Assembly (NCBI GenBank): GCA_030272585.1
Contig: BSYQ01000009.1
Span: 2,976,001 to 3,040,000 of the forward strand
DNA: 64,000 nt
Reading direction: 5' to 3'
DNA from: Bryopsis sp. KO-2023
Lineage: Eukaryota; Chlorophyta; Ulvophyceae; Bryopsidales; Bryopsidaceae
Positions 11,418-23,572 of this stretch are shown piece by piece (position 1 is the first letter of the stretch; each line of letters starts with the position of its first letter). The notes beneath the pieces were generated by a model. It ran no database searches. It worked only from the letters and a program-made list of their open reading frames with translations, and had not been told where the DNA came from. The translations under genes and the position numbers were made by a program.

Positions 11418-13453
11418 ATCCTTCGTTCTTCTGTCTCTTTCTCTTTTCATCATTAAAAAAAAAAAAAGAAGTTACGAAACGATAATCTAGTTTTTGGTCA
11501 TATTTGATATGTATTTTTTTGCCGTCGTTATGTTTTGTACCAAGCCGAGATGCCATGCTTCCTTTTTTTTATCATGCGAGCAATTTGTTTTCTCAACATA
11601 ATGCCTCTTTTGGCAAGTATAATGGGTATATGGGTGGGTGGGTGGGTGGGGTGGGTTTTGAAGAACAGCACTGGCAGTGGGGGATTAGTTAGTTTTCTGT
11701 GGTTGTGGTGGGTCGATGGGGTTGGTCCCTGCTATTTGATATGGATGTTTCATGCATGCACTTAGTTTTTTTAGAAAAGAGCTTCGGTGTTCCCTGATCA
11801 TGCAAATGGAAGGGATGTGGGGTGGGTGGGTGGGGCATCACATCGCATCAAATTGCCATTGTTTTTCTTTTTTTGTTGTTTGTGGGGGGGGGGCGTACCC
11901 CAAAGCCTTTTTCGTTTTTTTTTTTTTTTTTTTTTCTCGAAACACTAAACCTAAGGGATGGATGGAAGTGAACGATGGAAAAGGAAAAAAAAAAAAGAAA
12001 CTGAAATATCACTGTGGGGAGGAGAAATCTGGAAAACGAGTTTCGTTGCAGGATTCGGGTTTTTTCCTGTTGCTGGAAATGCCGTTGCATTCATTTTTTT
12101 TTTTGCTTTTATGTGGGCTTTTTCCATCGGAAAAAAAGAAAACAAGAATGGGAAAACTGCATCAATCTCTAAATATAGACACCTTTTTTTGGTGACATGC
12201 ACAGAAATATATTTGATGCATCTGATGTATTGTGGAAAAAAAAAGAAAGGAAAGAAATAAGGGGACGGCGATTGCAGCCAAGGAAATTAGAAAAGAGGGG
12301 GGCGGGAAAAACGGGGGTTCCAGAAAAGAAAAAAAGAAAAAGAAAATCGGGAGGCAAATTTTGGATTTTAAATCATGAAGTAGTACTGTTTCAAAAAAAA
12401 AAGCCAAAAAAGAATGAAAGTTGGAAGGGTTGTGATTTATTTCTGACGTAAAAAAAAGCAAAAAACGAAACAAAAAACAGAAGAGGGCCTGTTTCGCTTT
12501 CTGAGCATAATAGGTATTTAGTTGTGTTTTTTTGGTGGTCCGAATAGCTATTGGATTTAAGAAATGTAAATTGGGAGAAGGAAATGTAATGTAAAATGTA
12601 AGGTTGGAACTGCCGGCAGTCACGCAGGTCCTGTTTTTCTTCTTCTGTGTTTTGTACAGGGTACATAGAGATCTGCCGGATGATTCCTTCTTCTTTATTC
12701 TTTGTTTTTTTTTGAAGAATTCGGTTGGGTGGGTGATCTGGTTGATTTTTATTCTTTGTTTTTGTTCAGAGAATTTGAGCGGGGTGGGTGGGAGGTGAAT
12801 GGTATAACCGGGGACCAGTGTAGGGGATGATGAGACTCAATGCTTCCTTTTGATCAGCTGTAAGCAATGACAATGGCTCAGGGAAGAAATGCAGTTTGGT
12901 TGTGGATTTCTGAAGTGAAGTGGCGTGTTACCACTGGTCATGTTGGTTGATGCTGAAGCTCCAAGGGATATAGGATGCTAGGATTCATTCAGACGCAAAT
13001 GTGCACTGACAGCCTGTTCACTTGGTGGCAAATGACAAAAAGTGTTTGTTGCATCCATGTACCCGATCGAATCCCAAGCTTCACCTCAGTTGCACATTTG
13101 GTAATCGATTGAAGAAATGCTAGGTTAATCAGCTGGTACTTGGGGAGTGATATCAAGGAATAAGCTAGGTAGTTCTGACGATTATTATAAGAGCGAGGGG
13201 CCCACCAACATCATTCATTTGCACAGTGGACGGGCTGCATGGGGCGATTGCCTCGATGCATCACTCATTTGCACAGTGGACGGGCTGCATGGGGCGATTG
13301 CCTCGATGTAACAAGTTTGAAATCTACTGGTAATTTTATCCTATCTTCTTTGTGTGTTTTCTTAAAGAAATTGGTGAAGAGGGAGGAAACTTTTGACTCC
13401 TCTTGTTTATATTTCCCTCGAATCAACATCATTCCCCAGGGACATTGAGCATA
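11418..13453. other. Intergenic region, no gene recognised
   Basis: This holds the 3' flank of the U-box gene, then about 2 kb of T/A-rich and GGGTG-rich sequence with long homopolymers. Frames here are short and made of low-complexity residues. The only ordered feature is the 50-bp tandem pair at 13211-13310. Confidence 0.6.
13211..13310. repeat. Two-copy 50-bp tandem repeat
   Basis: 13211-13260 and 13261-13310 are adjacent copies of one 50-bp unit that differ at two positions. The shared core starts CATTTGCACAGTGGACGGG. No coding sense is seen. Confidence 0.95.
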
Positions 13454-14257
13454 CTGTAATACGCAAATCTTTTCGCGCTACCTTATTTTCGCGCGCGGAC
13501 CAAAGCACGAAAATAAGGCAGGCGAAAATAAAGCAGGCGCGAAAATAAAGCAGGCGGAAAAGAAAGGGCTCTTCAGATACGCAAGTATGTGGTTTCGGAG
13601 CTAGAGAAGTTCGAGCTGTGGTGTTCTGGAGTCAACCACAGAAAGGTTCGCTGAGGTGTGCGTTGAGCGCCACCCACAGTTGCTAGGCACGAAAGAGGAC
13701 GAGGGAAAAAGGCTAAGAACGCACCAGGAAGAAACAACACTCGCTAAAAGTTCGAAAGAAAACAAGAGTGTCTGGTGGTGGCGACTGAGTGTGATAGAGT
13801 TTCAGGAGAAAGCTTCGGCTGTAACTGTTACTGCTATCAACCAGCGCAGAAGTTAGTGGGACTTTCGTTCGTGTTAAGGGAGTTCTGGAAGTGAGAAGCG
13901 TTGGGTAGTTTTGGCAGGCGGTAGTCAAACGGTTATAGAGTTTCAGGAGAAAGCTTCGGCTGTAACTGATACCGCCTAGCTACAGATACAGATTATACCA
14001 ATCACGCGCGTGTGGACTCGACGCGCGTGATTGGCGAATTCAAAACACAGCCACAGAATGTGTGGAAACACATTCCACACTCTGACTTTGAGAGTGTTCT
14101 TTTTGACGCCACGCAAATCTTTCACATTGCTTTTTTTTCGCGCCTGCTTTATTTTCGCGCTACCTTGTTTTCGCGCGTGGACCAAAGCGCGAAAATAAGG
14201 CAGGCGAAAATAAAGACTAGCGATTCTAAAGCAATCTGAAAGATTTGCGTATTACAG
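13454..14257. mobile_element. Non-autonomous inverted-repeat DNA transposon (mariner-like MITE)
   Basis: The 804-bp unit starts with CTGTAATACGCAAATCTTT and ends with its exact reverse complement, giving 19-bp terminal inverted repeats. TA flanks both ends (13452-13453 and 14258-14259), as expected for a Tc1/mariner-type target duplication. Next to each end lie repeated blocks of the kind CGCGAAAATAAGG and GGCGAAAATAAAG in both orientations. Inside are two copies of a 30-odd-base segment around GAGTTTCAGGAGAAAGCTTC (near 13797 and 13937) and a long perfect palindrome near 13996-14033. No transposase frame is present, so it would need one supplied elsewhere. Confidence 0.85.
13996..14033. repeat. 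Perfect hairpin inside the MITE
   Basis: The arms CCAATCACGCGCGT and ACGCGCGTGATTGG are exact reverse complements around a 9-base centre. A 14-bp GC-rich stem of this kind would fold stably. It sits near the middle of the right half of the transposon. Confidence 0.9.
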
Positions 14258-15504
14258 TATCCTTCTACAGACACATCGCCGCCACAGACCGGCATTGAAA
14301 TTTCCACACCCCATTTGCAGCAGTCGCAATGTACCTCTTTTGCTTTCCAGCCATTACAACATTCATTGAGCATGAATAAATTAACAGCAGAAATTGCACC
14401 GGAATTCAACCTGTGGCGTTGAATTCAAATCAGAATCCCCTCCCCGATGAAAGGAAAAAAAACACAAGCCCCAATACACGCACATAAAAAGAAATCAGTT
14501 TTCTTTTTTCCGACCAGAATCTGCGTTTGTCACCCCTCTACAATAATAAGCTCTCTTTTTTTTGCACAGGAGGTTTTCGGCCAAAACGGAGTCCCTGTTA
14601 TTATTCACATCAGCATCCTAATAATAATCACCAGATAACATTGTCCAAAAGAAAAAAAAATCTTGATCACTACACAGCCCATCTATGATCCCATGCCTGA
14701 TTAAGACCGAAAAAAAAAAATCCCTGCAAGAGTCCATCAAATTTCCAAAATCAGATTTGCAAAAATCACATTGTCCAAAACCACCAACCATCATCTAGAT
14801 AAAAACCGACAGACTAGCTTTCAGTTTCTTCAACATTTCCATATCTGAAAGCATCACATCATAAATAAACCATTCTGCTCCAAGCCGGTATTTTCGACTG
14901 CATTCTTGGATTTTTTCCAAAAAGAAAACTGTGCCTTGTATATTTCTTCGGCCATTACATAACATATGGAATCATTCACAGCATAAATCTCGAATCCCCC
15001 CCGCCCTTTCAGAAAACACCAACCCATTTTTTCTTTAATTTATAAACCCTCCCGAAAGACCACCACAGACGGCACTGCATTTCCCCCAACCATTCTTGAA
15101 CCCATATTCTAGCCCTTTGAAAACGTGTTTTCGAAAATTTGATCAATCACTTGCAGGTCAGGAACTCTTCTGAGCCAAAAAAAAATATCAAAACATCTTC
15201 ATCATTGAATTTGATGGCTTTTGTTCAAATCTGTTGAATTGATCTTTTTTTTTTTTTTGCTCAGCTGTTTGGCCAAACCACCACAGATATGCGGAAAAAA
15301 AAGGAAAAAAAAAAGGAAAGCATAAAAACAAAAATGATATCCCTGTTTGTTTGTTCTTTTTTTTCATAAAGTATAAATCAGCTGCTGTAAAGCAATATCT
15401 TTCCAAATATATTTTCCCTTTTTTTTTCCTCAAGCTCATTCAGACATACTTTCTTCTTCTGCATTTTTTTTTTCAACGTCCAATTATCAAAAACGAAAAT
15501 AAAA
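14258..15504. other. Mannanase 3' flank with weak Cys-rich repeats
   Basis: Downstream of the mannanase stop there is no convincing gene. Two segments read on the minus strand, near 14276-14320 and 15056-15100, resemble each other over about 35 bases and encode WG...VCGG-like peptides. They could be decayed copies of a small Cys-rich module, but no splice context supports them as exons. The rest is A/T-rich. Confidence 0.4.
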
Positions 15505-17551
15505 TCACTTTTCTTTGCAAACAGGGATTTCATTCCTGCCCTGGTACAATTTTGCTTTTCCTTCGCACAAAATGCAAACACCGTTTCGGCCCTTCTGGCA
15601 CAACTTGCACCCCTTGGCTTTGCACTTGGTGCTGGCTTCTCGGCGCCAATACGTCTGCCATCCCTCTGGACTCCACTTGTAATCGTTGGCGCCTCGAGAC
15701 TTCAAGACGCAAGTACCATCATCGATATTCTTGTTATATCTGCAAACACAAGGTATAACAAGATGTATCTTTTTACCGGTAACCACCAAATTCTCAAAAT
15801 TCACAATCAAAACCTCCCATTTTCCCTTTCAAAAATCACCCATCTATTCGCATCCCAAAAACCTTTCCAGAGAAAGTCAGTATTTCAAGTCCTATGCCAA
15901 GAACTGATGGCTCCTCTTTCACTAAACTCAAACCTCAGATGCTCCGTCAAGTTCCCACACATATTCCAGACGATAACTTTGGTTTAAAAAAACAACCATA
16001 TTCTGATCACCCCGCCCATTACCTGAACTGGACACAATCTTCCTTCTCGGCCTCGCAAGCATCGATACATTCTTTGATGCTTTTCACACCTTTGAGCGGC
16101 TCGCCGATGTCTTTACCCTCCCATCTCGCCTGCAAATGGGGTCCAGAAGTAATGTAGTACACCTCCTCCCCAATAAAATGAGCATCGAAAGATCGCCTCT
16201 TCCCAGGCACGCAGTGATCTCTGAGGGGCTCCCTCTTGACCTCATCTTTCACCACCTTGCTCTGGGGAACGATGATGTCCTCCCAGGTGCTGTGGGTCGG
16301 CCGAATGCCGTACACCCCCGGCTTCTTGTGGGTCGCAGCATCGAACTCCCAGAACGCAACCCCCTTCATGGCACCGTTTCCTCCACGGAGCTGATGGAAA
16401 AGCTTGTACAAATCCCTAATGAAAGGATCTCGAATCGACTTTCGGTCGGTGTCATCATCCTCCACCACGATTTTCCCAAACTCCTCCACCACGAACGGCT
16501 TGGTCTGCAGCCACCAGGCATCGTTGTTGTGCTCCCTCACCCAGACACTCTGGAACCACAGCTCAGGCAGCCCCCAGTTGTCCGGCCAGGTGTGCACGGA
16601 GAGGTAGTCGATCGTGGGGAGGTTGTGGTTGGAAATGAAATCCTGACCGGCCAGTTGCGCCCAAGGGGCACCCCCACTGAAGAAAGCATCGGGATTCACC
16701 CAAGTCCTCCATGGCGTCAGCGAGTAGAAGCCTTCCTCACCCACGACCGCCATGTGGTTAGGATCGACCGTCTTCAAATGGTTGGAAATCTCCTCGATCC
16801 ATGCCTGCACGATGCTCGCGCACGACTTGTCGCAGAACTCGTTTTCCTGGGAAAGATCGCAATCGCAGCGCGGCTCGTTCATCAAATTCCACGCGAAGAT
16901 GGTGGGGTCGTCCTTGTACTTGACGCCGTTGAGGCTGTTTTCGTGGTTGACCAAGAAGTCGATGTGGTCCTTGTACATCTGCTTGATATCGGGATCCGTG
17001 AAGAAATCCATCGGCTCCTTGCCGCCGAATTTCTCCGCGTACGTTTTGCGACTGTCCCCGACCTTCCAGTTGTCGGCGAACGACATGATCAGCTTCAGCC
17101 CGCGTGCCCCCGCTTCTGCGAGGACCCAATCAAACGCATCCAATGCTTTCTGATTGTATTCGCCGAGCTCCGGCTGCAACACGATTTTCTTCTCGTTGTG
17201 GCCGTGCCCGAAAAATCGCCCCACGGTGAGATGGGCGTCCTCCGCGGAGTCGAAAATGAACCGCACCAAATTCTTTCCGGCGCGCACGTTCTTTTGCTTT
17301 TCATCGGGCAAAGCCGAAGCCACGCCGGCGGCGGCCTCGATCATTTCCCAGTTGTTCCAACCGCTGAACTTGAACTCTTTGCAATTCCTGTCCACGAAAT
17401 ACGCTTGGAATCCTTTCCCGTTTTCCCCCATGGTCGACAGACCACCCACGCGCACCAACCCCTCGCCGGGGACAGCCTGGCCGACATGGCTGAGGGAGAG
17501 AACTACAACCCCCACCAAAACCAGCATATTTTTCTGATGGCCAATCTGCAT
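15505..17551 (-). CDS. Secreted GH5 endo-beta-1,4-mannanase with PAN-like tail
   Basis: Two exons, 17551-16023 and 15739-15505, give 587 residues; the split arginine codon restores the frame. A signal peptide is clear (about 25 residues, hydrophobic core MLVLVGVVVLSLSHVG). The catalytic domain follows the GH5 subfamily 7 pattern of plant mannanases: acid/base Glu226 in NLMNEPRC and nucleophile Glu357 in VVEEFGK, with conserved HTWPDNWG before it. It would cut mannan or glucomannan in the wall, outside the cell. After about residue 450 comes a PAN/apple-like segment (CIDACEAEKEDCVQF... TCVLKS) and a short cysteine cluster (CKAKGCKLCQKG) encoded partly by exon 2. Plant mannanases usually end after the barrel, so the tail is unusual. 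It probably binds carbohydrate or protein. Confidence 0.88.
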
Positions 17552-18440
17552 CGCACGGTGAACGCGATCAGCAACGATCGCCAGGAGAGAGGTCAGGTCG
17601 TGCTGGATCTCCAGGAGGTTCCAGCGAGTGTTGGAATGGGGCAGCCGGGATTGTTGAAGGGGTTATCCAGAGCAGGATGATAAGTAGGCCTGGATGCCGA
17701 ACCGATCTGCAACGTTTCCAAATTTTGCTGTCAAAGAGCGCCCAGAAGCGATGTGGGACTTCCCGTTGACGATGTGATCGTTTGGATGCATGACACGACT
17801 GGTGAACTCCTCCAAAGCTTGGCGCCAACAGCATCCTCCGTGGATGATCAACACCCCCTCTCGCAGGCTTTCCGCATGCAAGGTGGGTCCCTACTCGCGT
17901 GGCGGCGCTCCTTCCACGCATCGAACTTGGATCACGATTGCTTTCCAGAACACCCCGCTCCAGGAGGAGGGCTGGGAGTGGTGCACGCGCCATCGCTTGA
18001 ATCGAACGAGCCCACAAAATGATCGTTGGCTGGCGCTGCTGGTTCAAGTCTTGTCATTTGATCCTGCCAGGTGCATAGGCCTGAGCAGTCCTAGACTGGG
18101 TACTATGACGACATTCAACGACAAAAAAGTGGGATGCCAGCGCCAGGCCGGCTTCGAGTGGTGTTGTGTTGAGGTGTTGGTTCTGCTGGAAGGTGGGCTA
18201 CGTATTTCGGAAGTGATCTGTTTCCAGCCAATCCAGAGGCGCTGCTTCCACAGCAGCCATTGCTTGTAGAGGTACTCTGGCTGGAACCCGCCCCGTTCGT
18301 TGTAAATCGTATAGACTCACCTTTCTCGCCCCCTTCGTTATTCTCGCAGCGGTTTGGGTTGACGTTGAGAAGCATCTATAGGGTGCATAAGAGGAACGGT
18401 GCGCTGGGGGTGGTCTGGACGTGGAAGGGGTGAAAAAACG
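17552..18440. promoter_or_regulatory. Divergent promoter region, mannanase and RING genes
   Basis: These 889 bases separate the mannanase start (minus) from the RING gene start (plus). Several frames of 70-160 codons exist on both strands, but they overlap one another and match nothing I know. No clear core promoter element was identified. Confidence 0.45.
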
Positions 18441-19890
18441 ATGACTTCCGAGTTCATGAATTTTCGTTTTGACTCGCCGGTGCGTATGGATGTCGATTTG
18501 GACTGCGCCATGTCGACATGGCCCGGATGTCGTCGCAGAGGGGGCCTCGATGTCCAAGAGCAGGTCAAAACGCGAAGCCGGTCGGATGCGATGGATGGAG
18601 AGGTGTGCTGCGAGACGCCAGCCCAAACGCACGAATAAAAAACGGCGCAGAGCTGGATTGTTCGCCGACTCTCTTTCATTTCCTTGTCCCCCCCTCTTTC
18701 TACACCCTCCACCTCAACACAACGGGCTGGCGGAAGTACGATTCCTGATCCAGTTTGTGTTTCGCCTGCTCTTTTTGATTTCTTTTTCAAGTAATGTCTG
18801 ACGCACAATGGAGGGTTTAATCATGTTTTTTTTTCCTTTATTGTTTGTTTCAAAAAAAAAAAATCAAGAAGAAGGTTGAAGCTGAGGATAAATCCATCGT
18901 ATCGGAGATATGCAGCGCCTTGGTGCAAAAAGGAGAGGGGCTGAGGCGGGAAATTCAAGAAATGCGTGCCGCTGAGCAGACCTGTGCCAAAACACTGACG
19001 ATGCTTCGCAGAGAGCAAGCCATGTGGCACGAGAAGCTCTGCATCGTGAGAACCAAAATGGCGGTCGCCAAGAAACAGATGGAGGATGCCCAGCTCATGC
19101 TAACCCTGCACAGAACGCTGCAGACGTCGGGTGTGGATGGAGAAACTGTGAGGTAATGCAAGTCGGGTGGGAAATGAAATTCGAAGAAGGTTGTCTGTGA
19201 GATGTGTTTGTTGATTTGACGTTGCTGGTCGTCCCTACCAGGAGTTACTCTGGAGGAACTGATGGGAAAAAGAAAAGGTCTGACTGAGATTTTTGTTTTT
19301 TGTGGATGATGTTTGGGGGAAAATGAAATTCAGGAGCCTGCAGAAATTGCTGTCGCATGAGTTGCCGAAGGATGTGCAGGTGATTGCCTTTTTGTGCTTT
19401 GTTTTTTTTGTTTGGTTATTTTGGAAGGGGGGGGTATATTAAATGTGGTTTGGAAATGATTTAATGCACGATTCGAATTTATATTTTCCGGATGCACAGC
19501 CCTTCAATTTTTATTTTATTTTTTTTCTAAATGAAGAATAATGACCAAACTCCCCTTTCTATTTTTCAACCTGTTTCTGTGTATTTTTTCTCTGACATTT
19601 TGTTGTTGTTGTTGGGTTTTTTCCCCCAGAAAATGGTTGGTGATTGTTTAAACACAGAAAACGGGCTGGATGTGGGGGCTTGTCTAGTGTGCGACAAAGA
19701 ATTCACCGACGATGCTCTCCAGTCTGTAGAAACCAACCGAAACTGTCGACACAATCTGTACCCTTGCAGACATGCAGTGTTGTGCGGTTCTTGTGCAAGG
19801 GAGCTCTGGGCAACCACTCGCATCTGCCCTGTTTGTAATGTCACGATGACAAAGAAACCCAAAATGTTCAAACCCGGCCGACAAGGGTAG
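18441..19890 (+). CDS. Coiled-coil RING-finger protein (probable E3 ligase)
   Basis: Five exons, 18441-18602, about 18875-19152, 19242-19277, 19334-19379 and 19630-19890, give about 260 residues; the small exons 3 and 4 fit the phases exactly. The first exon encodes a short basic and acidic leader. Exon 2 is a coiled coil of about 90 residues rich in E, K, M and L. The last exon is a C3HC4 RING: CLVC, then PCRHAVLCGSCARELW, then CPVCN, near the C-terminus, as in proteins that bind E2 enzymes with a terminal RING. The acceptor of exon 2 is weak, lying in an A-rich tract, and may be 18869 or 18872 instead. The coiled coil probably mediates self-association. No substrate can be inferred. Confidence 0.72.
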
Positions 19891-22800
19891 CCACCTGGAA
19901 AACAAAAAAATCTGAAAAATCTAAAAAAAAGTTCGGAAGAAAAAAAGCTAAAGATTTAACACAGCAATGGCGAAATCGGAGGGGGGGGGAAGAAAAGAGC
20001 TTTTGTGGTTTGATGTTTATGCAGTGGGTTTAAGGAAATATATTATGACATCTATACGACATGTTGATATTTCAGGGCGGGAAAAAACACAGAAAAAGAA
20101 AGAAAAAAAAGAGTATTAAAAATGGAGGGATTGCTTGTATACACACGTGTCGTTGTTGTTGTTGTTGTTTTTCGGTTGATGTTTTGGGTCAAGCCAGGGT
20201 TTTTTATGATATATTTTCAGTTGATATTTGCGGCAAGCCGGGGTTTCTTAAAGAAGAAGAAGAAGATATCAAAAACAAAAAAACAAAAAAAAGAAAATTA
20301 CGGAAGAAGAAAAAATGATTTACTGTGTTCTGGTTCTTTTTGTTTTTGTCATTTAGCGTTCGATGAAGTTTTATGTGTGCCTGTTCAAAAATGCTTTCAA
20401 GTCTGCTTTTTTTGGCTAAAGTTAAAAAAACAAAAAATTTTCTTTTAGAGGAAATATTTAGGGCGAAAAAAAAGAAAAAAAAAAAGAATTACGGACAAGG
20501 GATACATAATGTTCGGTATGCTTTTTTTTTATTACTATTTTTTTCCCTTTTTTTTTTCTTATTTCTTTTTTTTGTTGTCGGGAGTGAAAATGCAGTCAGC
20601 AACTGGTCTGACTCATCAGGGGCTTCTTACCATCGTGCTCACTTACACTGTTATTAGGGGTTGGCCTGGTTTGTCATTTGGAAAGGCATTTTTTTTTTTT
20701 GGCAGTTCAAGTATTGTCCCAAAAACGCAACAAAAATTGGAAAGGTTAGAAAGTTTTGAGGTTTGTATGTTTTATGTTGGAGGGGTGGCTGTAGGTTTGT
20801 GCTCTTTAAGTTCAAGAAAAAAAAAAAAAGAAGTTTTTGGACACAAGATGAAAAAAGAAAGTGTTTTTTTTTATTGGGTAATTGTGGGAGAGGGGTAGGA
20901 AGATGAGTTTTGAGGCAGACACCCTAAAAAAACCCTTTTAAGAAAAAATTTATCTTTTTTTTTTTTTTTTCTATTCTTGCTTGAAAAAAAAATTCAATCA
21001 AGAAGGAAGAAGAGGAAAAAAGAAAAGATTAAAAAAAACTCCCCCTCGTGACATCCAGGCTAATTTTTATTTTTCAAGTCTGCATTTAGAAAGAAAAGGA
21101 AGAGAAAAGAACTGGATCTCTTTTTTCTTTTCTTTTTTTTAATTTCCCCTTAACAAGACAATGGTATGTTTTCATCTGGCTTTTTTCTGTTTAGTTTCTT
21201 TTGAGGTCTATTTTTAGATTACACATATAAATATATAGAGATGAAATCCGTCAGCAAAAAAAGAAAAAAAAAGCATGTGTGTGGTGATAGTGGAATCAAG
21301 ATTGAGAAAAAAATAGAGAGAGAGAGAGAGAGAAGATATCAAGACCACTGTTTGACCCACCTTCTTTTTTGTCTTGTTGAGATCGTTTTTTTTTTTTTTT
21401 TTTTTTTTAAAGAAAAGAGAGGTTAAATTTCTCACAAGACCTCCTCGAACTGCTACCACACCTCAAGGCCAAGTCTGGTGAAAATGGGGTATCTGAAACT
21501 CACCAATGGCACAGAGAGCTCTTTTTCTTTTTTTCTTTTTTTTTTCTTTATAGGTTTTTTGTGGGGCATGCAAAACTATTCTGTAGAAATCAACTGGACT
21601 GAGTGTTCAGATGTCTGAAATCATTTTTTTTCTCGAAAAAAAAAGCAGATTAAAAATTGAAAACGTGAGGGGTAAAAAAAAGGTCGAAAAGCTGGGTAAT
21701 CTGTCCTGATATTTGCCCAGGTCTGCTCAAGCTGGAAAATCTAATTAAAATTTGTAGGGTTTGTTTTCGAGGGATGTTTTTCGTTTCTTCCTAATTTTAG
21801 ATATCGACTTTGTGCATGTGCGGGTATTTTTGTGTTTTTTTTGCTGAGGGATTTTTTTTTCTGTTTTTCTGGGTTTTTCTTCTCTTTTATTGTCGAATTG
21901 ATTGTTTCCTTTGCTTGTCTGTTTGCATATGGCTTTCTATGATTAGAATACAGTTGGAAACAGAAAAAAAAAAGACAAAGGAGAGGGGGAAAAAGAATCG
22001 CCACAAGGTCAGAAAAGTATAAGCAAAAAAAAAGCGAAAAGGGAGTTCACTGGGTATTAGCTTCTGCCTGTGGGCAGGGTGGTAAGGGGGGAGGGGAAAA
22101 AAAAAAACGAAAAAAAAACAAACAGAAAGACTCGAAAAGAAAAAAATTCAGTATTTACCAGTTTAGCGATCTGAGAACATTTCCTTGGGGTGCATTGATT
22201 GCAATTCCAATTCGTGGCATTGGTGGTTGAAAAAAAAAGGGCAGGTAAATATTGTGTGGCGTGCGAAAACTCTCCCAACGAATGCTACTTTTTTTTTAGT
22301 ACTGGATTTTATTGGAAGAATATAAGCTTGGGGAGGGGAGGGGGTTGGTGATGGCAGGGAAAGCAATTATATAGACTATTTGAGGGGACCATCAGAATCA
22401 GGAGGGGAAAAAAAGAGAGGTCAGTTTTTTTGACGGGGGGTGTTGTCATTGGTTTGCATTTGAGAATCCTGGATATTTAATGTTGGTCTCATTACAAGGA
22501 TGAATTCAAGATGGGTGCGATCTTTTTGGTTTGGTATATGAGTGTGTGTGTGTTTTTTTGATGTTTTTTGAAGGGGGGCTTTTTTGGGGGGGTTGATACT
22601 AGCTTGCCAGTTCGTTTTAAATGGCTGTGGACACTGAAAAAGAATCATTATCGTTGTAAGCGAGACGGAGAGAATGTAGTGAACGAAGGTCACGATTGTC
22701 AAGAAGCATGTGCATTTCCAAAAAGGGAAAAAACAAAGATTCTGATCAGAGAATCACCTTGCAAAAAAAGGAAGAAGAAGAGAATATCCCATTTCTTCTT

Positions 22801-22992
22801 TTTTTTTTAATTCTCTGGTGGGGTTTTGAATGGCTGTTTGTGTCCGACAAATGCGTGCAACAGCACACCAAACCAAAATAAAATATTATGCGACTCAACC
22901 ACCAATTGGCACACACATTGGAAGTGGATGTGGATTTATTTTTTGGATCTGAACAAAGAAAAAGACCCCCACACCAAGTTTTCGTTACTCCA

Positions 22993-23026
<34 letters not shown>

Positions 23027-23572
23027 AATTACATATTGCCTGAGGGGCCACTGTCGCAACCAACGTTCCAAACGATCACTCCAATCAAAAATTAATCGTT
23101 GTTCCACCCCCCTCACCCCTCCCCTGCTGGCTCCTACCAGTGGAGTACAAATCTTTACGCATCTTTTCCACAAGGTGGGAGATTCATCCCTGGCATCTCA
23201 CTCCCAAGCATTCGTTGGATGGACATTCGCCAGGGAATTCGCAACGGTGCACGAACCCTGGCGACACTGCTGACGGAGTACCTGTCAGCAGTGAAGGGGA
23301 CCGTCTGTTGCTGGCATCAACGACAGCAAAAGCTGGACACGATGTATTTTCATGGTTTCGTTCCTCTTCAGAAGCGAACTAGTTTTTGGGAGAGCTCGGG
23401 TTTGACGAGTCTGTCAGTTGTTGGTCCGCCTGACAACGACCGGCGGCTGGTGAAAAGACGCGCGGCTTTTCACGATACTCTGTTGTGGTGCAGAAAAAAG
23501 GGGTGCTTGGCTTTGGCTGGTTTATTAAAAGGAATACCTGGGTTGAACAACAAATAAGAAACAAGGAAGGAG
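19891..23572. other. Long low-complexity intergenic region
   Basis: About 3.7 kb of poly-T, poly-A and mixed simple sequence between the RING gene and the kinase gene. It includes a GA run near 21319-21332 and a CAA run near 22996-23026. Frames consist of F, K and L runs and I accept none. The last 500 bases are more balanced in composition and are probably the kinase promoter and 5' leader. Confidence 0.6.
22996..23026. repeat. CAA trinucleotide microsatellite
   Basis: About ten CAA units in intergenic DNA. The poly-Asn and poly-Val frames read through it are artefacts of the repeat. Confidence 0.9.

Noticed and set aside
16136-17680. 514-codon plus-strand frame antisense to the mannanase
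   Set aside because: It mirrors a GC-rich coding exon, is rich in V, H, L and R as such shadows are, and matches no family. The minus frame has a signal peptide and catalytic motifs.
20000-23000. Many 60-130-codon frames rich in F, K and L
   Set aside because: They arise from poly-T and poly-A runs and have no domain or splice support.
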